From JBBSBL01 sp046330255 (GTDB lineage Bacteria; Actinomycetota; Thermoleophilia; Solirubrobacterales; Solirubrobacteraceae): 64,000 nt of DNA. Shown one piece after another: positions 35,578 to 43,509 of this stretch (position 1 is the first letter of the stretch; each line of letters opens with the position of its first letter). The position numbers and the translations under genes were made by a program. The notes beneath the pieces were generated by a model, which saw nothing but the letters and a program-made list of their open reading frames with translations, did no database searches and was not told the DNA's origin. The stretch lies in contig JAXLTC010000001.1 of the NCBI GenBank assembly GCA_046330255.1, positions 682,001 to 746,000 on the forward strand. The letters run 5' to 3'.

Positions 35578-35841
35578 CGGTCCCGTTCTCTCGGGCGCCC
35601 GCCGGCCACGGCCGAGCCCGTTCGCAAGGGCTTCGACACGGCGTCGGCGGGCGCGGCTCGGCTGTTCTGAACTCGCCTGCGAGCGTAGGCGGTGCCAGGA
35701 TCGGTTTCAAGCGAATGCCCGCCCGTTCCCGGCCGCCCCGCTGACCCTACCTACGCGCTGGCGCGACCGGCGTTTCATCAACTTGCGCAAGGTGCGCGCG
35801 GAGCCCGGCCGCCGGGCGCGCGAGTGCGCCATGATGGGTGG

Positions 35842-36129
35842 GTGAGCGACACGAGCGAGATCCTCGGGAACCTCCCGCGCACGCGTCCGCAGAGACGCAG
35901 CGACCACCGCCCGCGGCCGGTCAGCGACGCCGCCCCGGACACCGAGGTCGCCGGCGCGGCGCACCGCATGGCGCGCGAGGAGCGCGGCGACGCGGGCGGC
36001 GAGCCGGGGCCGGATCCGGTCGACGTCCTCACCACCGCGGTGCGCGCGGCGGGCGAGCTGGCCGAGATCGGCCTATCGGTCGGGACGCGCGCCCTGCGCG
36101 GCACGCTCGAGCGCCTGCCGCGGCCCTGA
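35842..36129 (+). CDS. Small uncharacterised protein
   Basis: 95 residues from GTG, starting MSDTSEILGNLPRTRPQRRS. The first 55 residues are polar, Arg/Pro/Asp-rich and probably disordered. The C-terminal part, PVDVLTTAVRAAGELAEIGLSVGTRALRGTLERLP in outline, forms one amphipathic helix. The pattern of a disordered head and a helical tail resembles small actinobacterial phasin-like or membrane-associated proteins, but no family is recognised. It is flanked by the sigma factor (divergent) and the riboswitch (same strand). Confidence 0.6.
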   Translation: MSDTSEILGNLPRTRPQRRSDHRPRPVSDAAPDTEVAGAAHRMAREERGDAGGEPGPDPVDVLTTAVRAAGELAEIGLSVGTRALRGTLERLPRP

Positions 36130-36176
36130 GCGCGGGCCGCCGGGAGCGTGGCGTAGCCCCGTCCGACCGGGTTACG

Positions 36177-36182
36177 TATACT
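36177..36182 (+). promoter_or_regulatory. -10 element before the c-di-AMP riboswitch
   Basis: TATACT, the best -10 in the window. Transcription would start at about 36189, right at the beginning of the riboswitch. Confidence 0.6.
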
Positions 36183-36186
36183 CGCC

Positions 36187-36332
36187 GACGCCAGCCGAAC
36201 GGCCGCCGCACAGAGGGCGGCCGACGGGGGACCCGATTGCGGGCCGCGAGGCCCGCCGGGGCGAATCGACCGGAGATCCGGTCGTAGCGCGGCCGATCGG
36301 ACCGCGCGAGCCCGTCAGCTCACCCCGCAGGC
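36187..36332 (+). promoter_or_regulatory. c-di-AMP (ydaO-yuaA) riboswitch
   Basis: The conserved ydaO blocks occur in order: GCCGAAC (36194-36200), ACGGGGGACCC (36224-36234), GGGGCGAATC (36258-36267), and GCCCGTCAGCTCACCCCGCAGGC in outline (36310-36332; consensus GCCCGACAGCUAACCUCGUAGGC). Stems formed by GGCCGCC/GGGCGGCC, GCGGGCC/GGCCCGC and GACCGGA/TCCGGTC match the expected pseudo-two-fold architecture. In actinobacteria this class controls cell-wall hydrolases and RlpA/Rpf-type genes, and an RlpA-like gene starts 16 bases downstream. c-di-AMP binding would normally switch expression off. Confidence 0.92.
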
Positions 36333-36347
36333 TCGCCGCAAGTCGCA

Positions 36348-37064
36348 ATGAGAACCCGCCCCGCACACGCGACGCTGGTCGCCGCGCTCGTCCTCAGCGC
36401 GCCCCTTGCCCTCCCGGCCTCCGGCGCCGCGACGGGCGGCGGCGCCTCCCCCGACCTCCCGCCCGGCTACGCGAGGGCCGTCGGGCCGGGCGGCGTCACG
36501 CTGCTCGCGCCCAGCACCGCGCTCCTGCGCCAGCGCGTGCGCCTCACCGGGCAGGCGCCCGCGCGGCGCGCCGGCGCACCGGTCGTCATCGAGCAGCGCG
36601 ATCCGTCCCGGGGCTGGCTTCCGGCGGCCACGGCGCGCGTGCGTGCGAACGGGAGCTTCGCGACCCGCTGGCGCAGCAGCCGGTTGGGCCGGGTGGCGAT
36701 CCGTGCGCGGATCGCCGCCTCCGGCGCACGCGGCGCCGGAGACGCGCCCGCCGTGCGGGTGACCGTCTACAGGCTGGGCATCGCCTCCTGGTTCGCGCCA
36801 CAGCGCGGGATGCGGGACGAGCGCACCGCCTGCGGGGTGCGCTTCCGCGCCGGGACGCTCGGCGTCGCGAATCGCTCGCTGCCGTGCGGCACGCGCGTGG
36901 CCATCAGCTACCGCGGGACGACGATCGTCGTGCCCGTCATCGACCGCGGTCCCTACGTCGCCGGGCGCGACTGGGACCTGACGATCGCGGCCGCGCGCGC
37001 GATCGGCCTGGACTCCGCCGGCGTCGGCAGGATCGGCGCCCTGGTGCTCCGGGGCACGAGCTAG
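36348..37064 (+). CDS. Secreted RlpA-like double-psi beta-barrel protein
   Basis: 238 residues. Signal peptide MRTRPAHATLVAALVLSAPLALPASGAA. A middle Ig-like domain (about 45-140) has RVRLTGQAP and GRVAIRARI. The C-terminal RlpA-like barrel begins GIASWFAPQRGM and continues TACGVRFRAGTLGVANRSLPCGTRV, quoted in part, with VPVIDRGPYVAGRDWDLT and AAARAIGL; the two Cys and the Asp of VIDRGP are conserved in the family. RlpA-type barrels bind or cleave denuded peptidoglycan glycan strands. Control by the upstream c-di-AMP riboswitch links wall remodelling to osmotic state. Confidence 0.92.
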   Translation: MRTRPAHATLVAALVLSAPLALPASGAATGGGASPDLPPGYARAVGPGGVTLLAPSTALLRQRVRLTGQAPARRAGAPVVIEQRDPSRGWLPAATARVRANGSFATRWRSSRLGRVAIRARIAASGARGAGDAPAVRVTVYRLGIASWFAPQRGMRDERTACGVRFRAGTLGVANRSLPCGTRVAISYRGTTIVVPVIDRGPYVAGRDWDLTIAAARAIGLDSAGVGRIGALVLRGTS

Positions 37065-37131
37065 GCAGGCTCCCCGAGCCGTCGCGACACCCGGCCCCGC
37101 CCGGGCTGACGTGCCCGGCCCCGCGAACCGC

Positions 37132-38163
37132 TCAGCTGACGAGCCTCGGACCCGGCGGGGGCTCCCCGCCCCGGCCGGGCGGCCGCGCGCCCGAGGCGCG
37201 CGCGGCCAGCGCCGCCTCGTCCGCCGCGCCGATCAGGCCCTCCGCGTCCCACGCGTCCTCGCCGTAGACCGCGATCCCGACCGAGATCGCCAGCGGCGAT
37301 CCGTGCGGAGCCGCGACCGCGGCGACCGCCGCCGCGAGGCGCTCGGCGAGCGCCTCGGCGCCGCGCCTCCCGCTACCCGCCGCGATGACCCACACGCGGC
37401 CCGCCTCCTCGAAACCGATCACGTCGGGGCGCCGCAGCGCGTCGCGGATCGCGCGACCGGCCGCGCCCAGCGGCCCGGCGCCGCTCTCCGCGGCGCTCGC
37501 GAGGCGCTCGTGATCCTCGACCTCGACCAGGAGCAGCGCGAGCCCGCTGCCACCGGAGGCCGCGCCGGCGACGTGCTCGCGCACGGCGCCGATCCAGCCC
37601 TCGTCCGCCACGACCTCACCCTGCCCGGCATCACCCGCGGAGCGTGGGTCCGGCACAGCGGCCAGCCCCGGCTCCGGCTCCGGCGCCGACCCGGCGACTC
37701 GTGCGTGAGCCGAGAGGGCCGCCGCGCGCAGCGTGGCCGCGACGTGCACGGTGCGGTCGGCGAGGTCGGCGACCTGCTCCGGGCTGGGCTGCGGCATGTG
37801 GGCGAGGCTCGCCGCCCACAGCACGGCCCGCAGGTCGTCGATCGCCGCGGCAGTCGCCGCGGCGTCCCGGGCCCCGGCGAGCTCGCCGGCGCGCCCCGCG
37901 AGGTCGCGCAGGTCGCCGCCCGGGCCGAGGCGCGCGAGCTCGGCGTCGGAGGCCAGCGCGCGCGCCGCGGCGGCGAGCAGCTCCGGCGCCTCACGTGCGA
38001 GGTCGGCGGCCGGCAGCTGCGCGGCGGCCTCGAGCGCCCGATCCTCGAGCAGTGCGAGCAACCAGCCGCGGGCCAGGTCGCGGGCGCCGTCCTCGAGCAG
38101 CGCGTCGAGCGGAGCGTCCGCGAGGGGCCGCGGGCGGCGTGGGCGCGGCGTCCCGATCGACAT
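37132..38163 (-). CDS. GGDEF-like domain protein with degenerate active site
   Basis: 343 residues from ATG 38163, chosen because AGGA lies 9 bases upstream. The N-terminal 190 residues are Ala/Leu-rich helices without a known sensor domain. The C-terminal 155 residues follow the diguanylate-cyclase fold: LALLLVEVEDHERL, AIRDALRRPDVIGFEEAGRVWVI, GAEALAERLAAAV and AISVGIAVYGEDAWDAEGLIGAADEAALAA, in part. The catalytic GGDEF loop is replaced by EEAGRV and the metal Asp of the first strand is Glu, so c-di-GMP synthesis is unlikely. It may sense nucleotides or act as a scaffold. Confidence 0.8.
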   Translation of the reverse strand: MSIGTPRPRRPRPLADAPLDALLEDGARDLARGWLLALLEDRALEAAAQLPAADLAREAPELLAAAARALASDAELARLGPGGDLRDLAGRAGELAGARDAAATAAAIDDLRAVLWAASLAHMPQPSPEQVADLADRTVHVAATLRAAALSAHARVAGSAPEPEPGLAAVPDPRSAGDAGQGEVVADEGWIGAVREHVAGAASGGSGLALLLVEVEDHERLASAAESGAGPLGAAGRAIRDALRRPDVIGFEEAGRVWVIAAGSGRRGAEALAERLAAAVAAVAAPHGSPLAISVGIAVYGEDAWDAEGLIGAADEAALAARASGARPPGRGGEPPPGPRLVS

Positions 38164-38286
38164 GCGCAGCATTCCTACCATCAGCGGGGGACGCCGGGGG
38201 GGATACTTCGCGGCCTCATACCCGCGCCCGACGAACATGGACAGGGCCCGCAAGGCCCGCTCTCCGTCCAGGCCGCACGCGAGGCC

Positions 38287-39441
38287 GTGCTGGACGGGCT
38301 CCCGCGACTCGCGAGCGAGCCGGTGCCGGTCGGCGACGCCCTCGACCGCGTGCTCGCGCGCGACCTGCACGCGGCGGCCGACGTCCCGGGCTTCGCCAAC
38401 TCGGCGATGGACGGCTTCGCCGTCGCGTCCGGCCCCGCGGGGCGCGAGCTCGCGATCGCGGGCGAGTCGCGCGCCGGCGCGCCGTCCGCAAACGCGGCCG
38501 CGCCCGGCGAGGCGATCCGCATCTCGACCGGGGCGGCACTGCCGGGCGGCACGGACGCCGTGGTTCCCGTGGAGCGCGCCGAGGAGGCGGACGGGCACGT
38601 GCGGCCGGCGATCGACGCCGCGCCGGGGCTCAACGTGCGCGCCCCGGGCGAGGACATGCGCTCGGGCGAGCGCGTCCTGAGCGCCGGGACCGTGCTCGGA
38701 CCGGCCGAGCTGGGGGTCGCGGTCGGCGCCGGGATCGCCGTGCTCGACTGCGCGCGCAGGCCGCGCGTTGGGATCGTGTGCACGGGCGACGAGCTGCGGG
38801 GGCCGGGCGAGCCGCTCGGGCCGGGCGAGATCCACAACTCGAACGCGGTCGCGCTCGCCGCGCTGGTCAGGCGGGCGGGCGGCGAGCCCGTGCTCGGCGC
38901 CCGCGTGGGCGACGACCACGCCGCGACCGAGGCCGTGCTGGGCTCCGCGCTCGAGGGCGCGGACGTGCTGATCGTCTCCGGCGGCGTGTCGGTCGGCCCC
39001 CACGACCATGTCAAGGCGGCGCTTGCCTCGCTCGGCGTCGAGGAGCGCTTCTGGCGCGTGGCGCTGCGGCCGGGGCGCCCGACCTGGTTCGGCCGGCGCG
39101 CCGAGCGACTGGTGTTCGGCCTGCCCGGCAACCCGGCGTCCGCGATGGTGACCTTCCTGCTGTTCGCGCGTCCCGCGCTGCGCGCGCTGCAGGGCGCGAG
39201 CCCCGCTGCGGCGCGCTGCGAGGCGAGCCTGGCGGAGCCCGTGCCGCGCAACCCGTGGCGCGAGGAAGCCGTGCGCGTCCGGCTCGAGAGCGGCGCGGAC
39301 GGCCGGCCCCTGGCGCGGACCACCGGCCCGCAGGGGTCGCACAGGCTGCGCTCGATGGCCGGGGCCGACGGCCTGGCGCTGGTGCCCCGGGGAGAGGGAC
39401 CGCTGCCCGCCGGCTCCACCGTGACCGTCGAGCTGATCTGA
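38287..39441 (+). CDS. moeA: Molybdopterin molybdenumtransferase MoeA
   Basis: 384 residues from the only standard in-frame start codon (GTG 38287). It inserts molybdate into adenylylated molybdopterin. VPGFANSAMDGFAV, RISTGAALPGGTDAVVPVE, RVGIVCTGDEL, GEIHNSNAVAL, VSGGVSVGPHDHVK and the MoeA hallmark VFGLPGNPASAMV are present, with domain IV at the end. Family similarity (PLSVQAAREAVLDGLPRL) starts about eight codons before the GTG, yet that stretch has no ATG, GTG or TTG, while an ATG at 38237 is out of frame. A base error or a non-standard start is therefore possible. Confidence 0.93.
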   Translation: MLDGLPRLASEPVPVGDALDRVLARDLHAAADVPGFANSAMDGFAVASGPAGRELAIAGESRAGAPSANAAAPGEAIRISTGAALPGGTDAVVPVERAEEADGHVRPAIDAAPGLNVRAPGEDMRSGERVLSAGTVLGPAELGVAVGAGIAVLDCARRPRVGIVCTGDELRGPGEPLGPGEIHNSNAVALAALVRRAGGEPVLGARVGDDHAATEAVLGSALEGADVLIVSGGVSVGPHDHVKAALASLGVEERFWRVALRPGRPTWFGRRAERLVFGLPGNPASAMVTFLLFARPALRALQGASPAAARCEASLAEPVPRNPWREEAVRVRLESGADGRPLARTTGPQGSHRLRSMAGADGLALVPRGEGPLPAGSTVTVELI

Positions 39442-39460
39442 GCGGCCCGCAGGGCCCGAA

Positions 39461-39466
39461 TACCCT
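39461..39466 (+). promoter_or_regulatory. -10 element, leaderless type
   Basis: TACCCT ends 6 bases before the ATG at 39473, identical in hexamer and spacing to the HxlR promoter. Confidence 0.45.
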
Positions 39467-39472
39467 CTGGGC

Positions 39473-40093
39473 ATGCGCCGCCGCGCAACCGTCTCGGACC
39501 TCCGCGACGAGACCTCGATGGACGGCTCCGGCGCTGTCCGCTCCTCGCAGGCCGCCACGCTCTCGCTACCGGCCGGGCAGGTCGCGGGACTGTGGAGCCC
39601 ACCGGTGCTCGAGCGGCTCGCCCGCACCTACTGGCGCTTCCTCGAGCGGATCACCCTGCGCGCGGTGCGCGTCGTCTACACGGAGAGCAGCCGCTCGCTG
39701 GTGCTGCTGGTCCGGCCCCTGCGCCTCCTGCGCTTCCGCGCGCCGGAGTACTCGATGGGACCGGACCGCGCGTCCGTGCGCTGGCGGATCGAGGACGGGC
39801 TGCTGGTGGCGCGCGCCGGCCGGGGCCGCGGCTACCTGCAGATCGACGTGCGCCGACTGGGGCAGCGCCCGGGACGCCCCGGCGAGGACGCGCTGCGGGT
39901 CGCCGTCGAGGTCGCGAGCTTCCATCCCGCGATCGCCTCGGGAATCTCGCGCCGGGTCTACGAGCGCACCCAGTCGGCGATCCATGTGCTCGTGACGAAC
40001 GCGTTCCTGCGCTCGCTGGGACGGATGGACCTCGCGGAGTCGCGCGTGGGGCGGCTTGCCGCGCCGCCCGCTACCCGTACCGCCCGCCGGTGA
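39473..40093 (+). CDS. Uncharacterised protein
   Basis: 206 residues, no recognised family. A 35-residue polar N-terminus is followed by a helical segment LERLARTYWRFLERITLRAVRVVYT, then a beta-rich part RSLVLLVRPLRLLRFRAPEYSMGPDRASVRWRIEDGLLVAR in outline, GYLQIDVRRLG and VAVEVASFHPAI, and a basic tail. There is no signal peptide or membrane segment. Its 3 prime end overlaps the convergent glpX gene by 23 bases. It has its own promoter behind moeA. Confidence 0.7.
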   Translation: MRRRATVSDLRDETSMDGSGAVRSSQAATLSLPAGQVAGLWSPPVLERLARTYWRFLERITLRAVRVVYTESSRSLVLLVRPLRLLRFRAPEYSMGPDRASVRWRIEDGLLVARAGRGRGYLQIDVRRLGQRPGRPGEDALRVAVEVASFHPAIASGISRRVYERTQSAIHVLVTNAFLRSLGRMDLAESRVGRLAAPPATRTARR

Positions 40094-41066
40094 TCGCCCG
40101 CAGCTTGCTGCGGTCGTGGCGCGCGCTGACGCGCCGGACGGTGCCCGAGCGCGAGCGCATCACGAGCGACTCGGTCGTCGCGCCGGCGGCGCCCTCGTAG
40201 CGGACGCCCTGGAGCACGTCGCCGTCGGTCACGCCGGTCGCGGAGAAGAAGACGTCGTCGCCCGCCACCAGCGCGTCGGCGTCCAGCACGCGCTCGAGGT
40301 CGTAGCCGCCGTCGATCGCCGCCTGCCGCTCGCTGTCGTCGCGCGGCCACAGGCGCCCGATCAACTGGCCGCCCAGGCACTTGATCGCGGCGGCGGAGAT
40401 CACGCCCTCTGGCGTGCCCCCGATGCCCCACAGCAGATCGACCGGCGAGCGCTCGCTGACCGCGAGCAGGGCGGCCGAGACGTCGCCGTCGGTGATGAGG
40501 CGGACACGCGCGCCGGCCTCGCGCATCTCTTCGATGCCCTCGCGGTGGCGATCGCGGTCCAGGACGACGACCATCACGTCGCGGATGTCGGTCCCCTTGC
40601 GCTCCGCGACGAGTCTCAGCGTGTCGCCGATCGGGCGGTCGAGGTCGAGCAACTCGGCGACCTCCGGGCCGCCCGCGAGCTTCTCCATGTACACGCAGGG
40701 CCCTGGGTCGAACATCGTTCCGCGGGGCGCGAGCGCGATCACCGAGAGCGCGCTCGGCATGCCCAGGGCCGTCAGGCGCGTCCCCTCCAGGGGATCGACC
40801 GCGATGTCGACCGCGGGCGGCGAGCCGTCACCGATGCGCTCGCCGTTGTAGAGCATCGGGGCCTCGTCCTTCTCCCCCTCCCCGATCACCACCATGCCGT
40901 CCATCGGAACCGAGTCGAGGATGTAGTGCATGCCGTCCACAGATGCCTGGTCGGCCGCGATCTTGTCGCCCATGCCCACCAGCCGCGCCGCGGCGAGCGC
41001 CGCCGCCTCGGTCACGCGGACGAGTTCCAGCGCGAGGTTGCGGTCCGGTCGCGGCGCGTCGCTCAC
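40071..41066 (-). CDS. glpX: Class II fructose-1,6-bisphosphatase
   Basis: 331 residues from GTG, overlapping the upstream membrane-protein stop (GTGA). Metal-dependent hydrolysis of fructose-1,6-bisphosphate in gluconeogenesis. Li-sensitive phosphatase fold: VIGEGEKDEAPML with metal-binding Glu, AVDPLEGTRLT (DPxxGT motif), RLITDGDVSAAL and GIGGTPEGVISAAAIKCLGGQL. GlpX is the usual and often only FBPase of actinobacteria. With the pentose-phosphate operon at 47-51 kb it covers carbon flow towards sugar phosphates. Confidence 0.96.
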   Translation of the reverse strand: MSDAPRPDRNLALELVRVTEAAALAAARLVGMGDKIAADQASVDGMHYILDSVPMDGMVVIGEGEKDEAPMLYNGERIGDGSPPAVDIAVDPLEGTRLTALGMPSALSVIALAPRGTMFDPGPCVYMEKLAGGPEVAELLDLDRPIGDTLRLVAERKGTDIRDVMVVVLDRDRHREGIEEMREAGARVRLITDGDVSAALLAVSERSPVDLLWGIGGTPEGVISAAAIKCLGGQLIGRLWPRDDSERQAAIDGGYDLERVLDADALVAGDDVFFSATGVTDGDVLQGVRYEGAAGATTESLVMRSRSGTVRRVSARHDRSKLRAITGGRYG

Positions 41067-41515
41067 AGCACACCCGGAGGCTTGCGGGCCGTCTCGGTCT
41101 CCTCGCTGCGCAGCAGCGCCCCGACGAGTATCAGCAGGCTGGCCAGCACGGCCACGACCCAGCCGAACTGGAGGCTGATCTGGCCCTCGGGCTCGCCGGG
41201 CTTGACGATCAGCCCCCGCACCAGGACGATCGTCAGCGCGACCAGGGCGACCACCATCGTGAGCTCTCCCCGCGGCCACGACAGCGCCTGGCCGCGAGCG
41301 ACGATGTAGGCGAGCACGAACGGCGCGATCGCGGCCAGCAGGAGCAGGATCCGGATCACGTCGAGCGAGTCCCACGCCGAGAGGCTGCCGCGCTGCCCGT
41401 CGATGTTCCCGAAGCGGTTGCCGGTGTCGTACCACGGCAGGAACACAGAGATCGCGAGCAGCAGGCCGCCGGCCATCGCCACCCATTCCCGCCTGTCCAG
41501 ACGCGACAGATCCAT
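41063..41515 (-). CDS. Small four-helix membrane protein
   Basis: 150 residues with four predicted membrane segments: WVAMAGGLLLAISVFLPWY, IRILLLLAAIAPFVLAYIVA, LTMVVALVALTIVLVRGL and FGWVVAVLASLLILVGALL. The loop after the first segment has polar YDTGNRFGNIDG. The layout matches common actinobacterial membrane proteins of unknown function. Overlap with glpX suggests co-transcription but no functional link is known. Confidence 0.8.
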   Translation of the reverse strand: MDLSRLDRREWVAMAGGLLLAISVFLPWYDTGNRFGNIDGQRGSLSAWDSLDVIRILLLLAAIAPFVLAYIVARGQALSWPRGELTMVVALVALTIVLVRGLIVKPGEPEGQISLQFGWVVAVLASLLILVGALLRSEETETARKPPGVL

Positions 41516-41655
41516 CCGGCGCGGAGCCTATATCAGCGCGCCGGAGCCGCGGACCCGGCCGTGCCGGCGGACGACGGACGCGGCCGGTCGCCTCGATATG
41601 CGGGACCGGGCGCGGCCGGCGTGCGGCGTGCGGCGTCCGGGGGCCGGCGGCCCGC

Positions 41656-43509
41656 CTAGCGGTCCAGCGCGGCGTTCAGCGTGTGCGCGGCGCTGATCAG
41701 CGCGAGGTGCGTGAACGCCTGCGGAAAGTTGCCCAGCGCCTCGCCCGTCGGCCCGATCTCCTCGGAGTAGAGCCCGACGTGGTTCGCGTAGGTCAGCATC
41801 TTCTCGAACGTGAGCCGCGCCTCCTCGACCTGGCCGGCCCGAGCGAGCGCCTCCACCCACCAGAACGAGCACATGGAGAACGTCCCCTCGTCGCCGGTGA
41901 GCCCGTCCGGTGAGTCCTCGATGTTGTAGCGGTAGACGAGCGAGTCCGAGACCAGCTCCTGCCGGACCGCCTCCATCGTCGAGATCCAGCGCGGGTCGCG
42001 CGGGGAGACGAACTTGACCATCGGCATCAGCAGGACCGAGGCGTCGAGCACGTCGGTGTCGTAGTGCTGGACGAAGACGCCGCGGTCGTCGTGGTAGCCG
42101 CGGTCCCAGACCTGCTCGTAGATCTCGTCGCGCGCCCGCATCCAGCCGACGATGTCGGCGGGCAAGCCCCGCTGGCGGGCCATGCGGGTCGCGCGCTCGA
42201 GCGCGACCCAGCACTGGAGCCGCGAGTAGACGAAGTCCCGGCGACCGCCGCGCGTCTCCCACACGCCCTCGTCGGGCTGGTTCCAGTGGCGGCGCACCCA
42301 CTGGACGACCTCGCACACGTCCTTCCACAGCTCGTGCCCGATCGGCGTGCCGTACTTGTTGTAGAGGTAGATCGAGTCGACCAGCTCCCCGTAGATGTCG
42401 AGCTGCAGCTGCCCCGCCGCGCCGTTGCCGATCCGCACGGGCGCCGAGCCCATGTAGCCCTCGAGGTGGTCGAGCGTCTCCTCCCGCAGCTCGGACCGGC
42501 CGTCGATCCCGTACATGATCTGGAGCGGCCCCTCGGCGGTCGCGGCCTCGCGCTCCCGGAAGCGGTCGGCCAGCCAGCCGGTGAACGCCCCGGCCTCGTC
42601 GGTGAAGCCGAGCCGCAGCAGCGCGAAGACCGTGAACGAGGCGTCGCGCATCCAGGTGAACCGGTAGTCCCAGTTGCGCGGCCCGCCGACGTACTCCGGG
42701 AGGCTGGTCGTCGGCGCGGCGACGATCGCGCCGGTCCGCTGGTAGGTCAGCAGCTTGAGCGTGAGCGCCGAGCGGTCGACCATCTCGCGCCAGCGGCCCT
42801 GGTAGTTGGAGCGCCTCAGCCAGCGGCGCCAGAACGTCGTCGTGCGCTGGAACTGGTCGAACCCCTTCGCGAAATCGATCGGCGGCGCCTCGTCGGCGAG
42901 GTCGAGCACGAACCACTCCTGCTCGCCCTGCCCGAGCGTGAAGCGGCTGACCACGTCCTGCTCGTCGCGCTCCATCGCGGCCGTCGCGCGCAGCGCGAAC
43001 GTGTCGCTCGGCGCGCGGAAGATCGCGCCGTGCTCGACCATCTCGGTCTGGTGCTCCTCGCGCGCGTAGTCGAAGCGCGGCCGCACCTCGACGGCGAAGC
43101 GCATCGTGCCGCGCACGACATGGATGCCGCGCACCAGGCGCCTGCGGTGAGGCGGGTCCCCCTCCTCGCCGATCACCATGAAGTCCACGAGCTCGCCGAC
43201 CCCGTCCGGCGTGAGAAAGCGCGTGACGAGCACGTTGGTGTCGGGGAAGTACAGCTGCCTCGTCTTCCAGCCGCGATCGGTCGGCTGGATGCGGAAGTAC
43301 CCGCCCTTCTCGGCGTCGAGGATCGAGGCGAAGATGCTCGGCGAGTCGAATCGCGGCGCGCAGTACCAGTCGATCGTGCCGTCGGTGCCCACGAGCGCGA
43401 TCGTGTGCAGGTCGCCGATCACGCCGTGCTCCTCGATCGGCAGGTAGCCGCGCGCGGAGGCGCCCGCCGTCAGGGGCGTGAACTGGTCCGGCCCGTGGAC
43501 GTCCGTCAC
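41656..43509 (-). CDS. GH15 family glycoside hydrolase (glucoamylase or trehalase)
   Basis: 617 residues, GTG start overlapping the TPP-enzyme stop. N-terminal beta-sandwich domain (about 15-230; YLPIEEHGVIGDLHTIALV, in part) precedes an (alpha/alpha)6 barrel from NYQGRWREMVDRSALTLKLLTY, in part. RNWDYRFTWMRDASF is the GH15 signature. Likely catalytic Glu residues are in QLDIYGELVDS and YSEEIGPTGEALGNFPQAFTH, in part. Actinobacterial proteins of this build include the M. tuberculosis/M. smegmatis GH15 trehalase, so trehalose cleavage is as likely as glucoamylase action. No signal peptide, so it is cytosolic. Confidence 0.92.
   Translation of the reverse strand: MTDVHGPDQFTPLTAGASARGYLPIEEHGVIGDLHTIALVGTDGTIDWYCAPRFDSPSIFASILDAEKGGYFRIQPTDRGWKTRQLYFPDTNVLVTRFLTPDGVGELVDFMVIGEEGDPPHRRRLVRGIHVVRGTMRFAVEVRPRFDYAREEHQTEMVEHGAIFRAPSDTFALRATAAMERDEQDVVSRFTLGQGEQEWFVLDLADEAPPIDFAKGFDQFQRTTTFWRRWLRRSNYQGRWREMVDRSALTLKLLTYQRTGAIVAAPTTSLPEYVGGPRNWDYRFTWMRDASFTVFALLRLGFTDEAGAFTGWLADRFREREAATAEGPLQIMYGIDGRSELREETLDHLEGYMGSAPVRIGNGAAGQLQLDIYGELVDSIYLYNKYGTPIGHELWKDVCEVVQWVRRHWNQPDEGVWETRGGRRDFVYSRLQCWVALERATRMARQRGLPADIVGWMRARDEIYEQVWDRGYHDDRGVFVQHYDTDVLDASVLLMPMVKFVSPRDPRWISTMEAVRQELVSDSLVYRYNIEDSPDGLTGDEGTFSMCSFWWVEALARAGQVEEARLTFEKMLTYANHVGLYSEEIGPTGEALGNFPQAFTHLALISAAHTLNAALDR

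Noticed and set aside
41656..43509. Firm call as glucoamylase
   Set aside because: Actinobacterial GH15 proteins with this layout include trehalases, so only the family can be stated.
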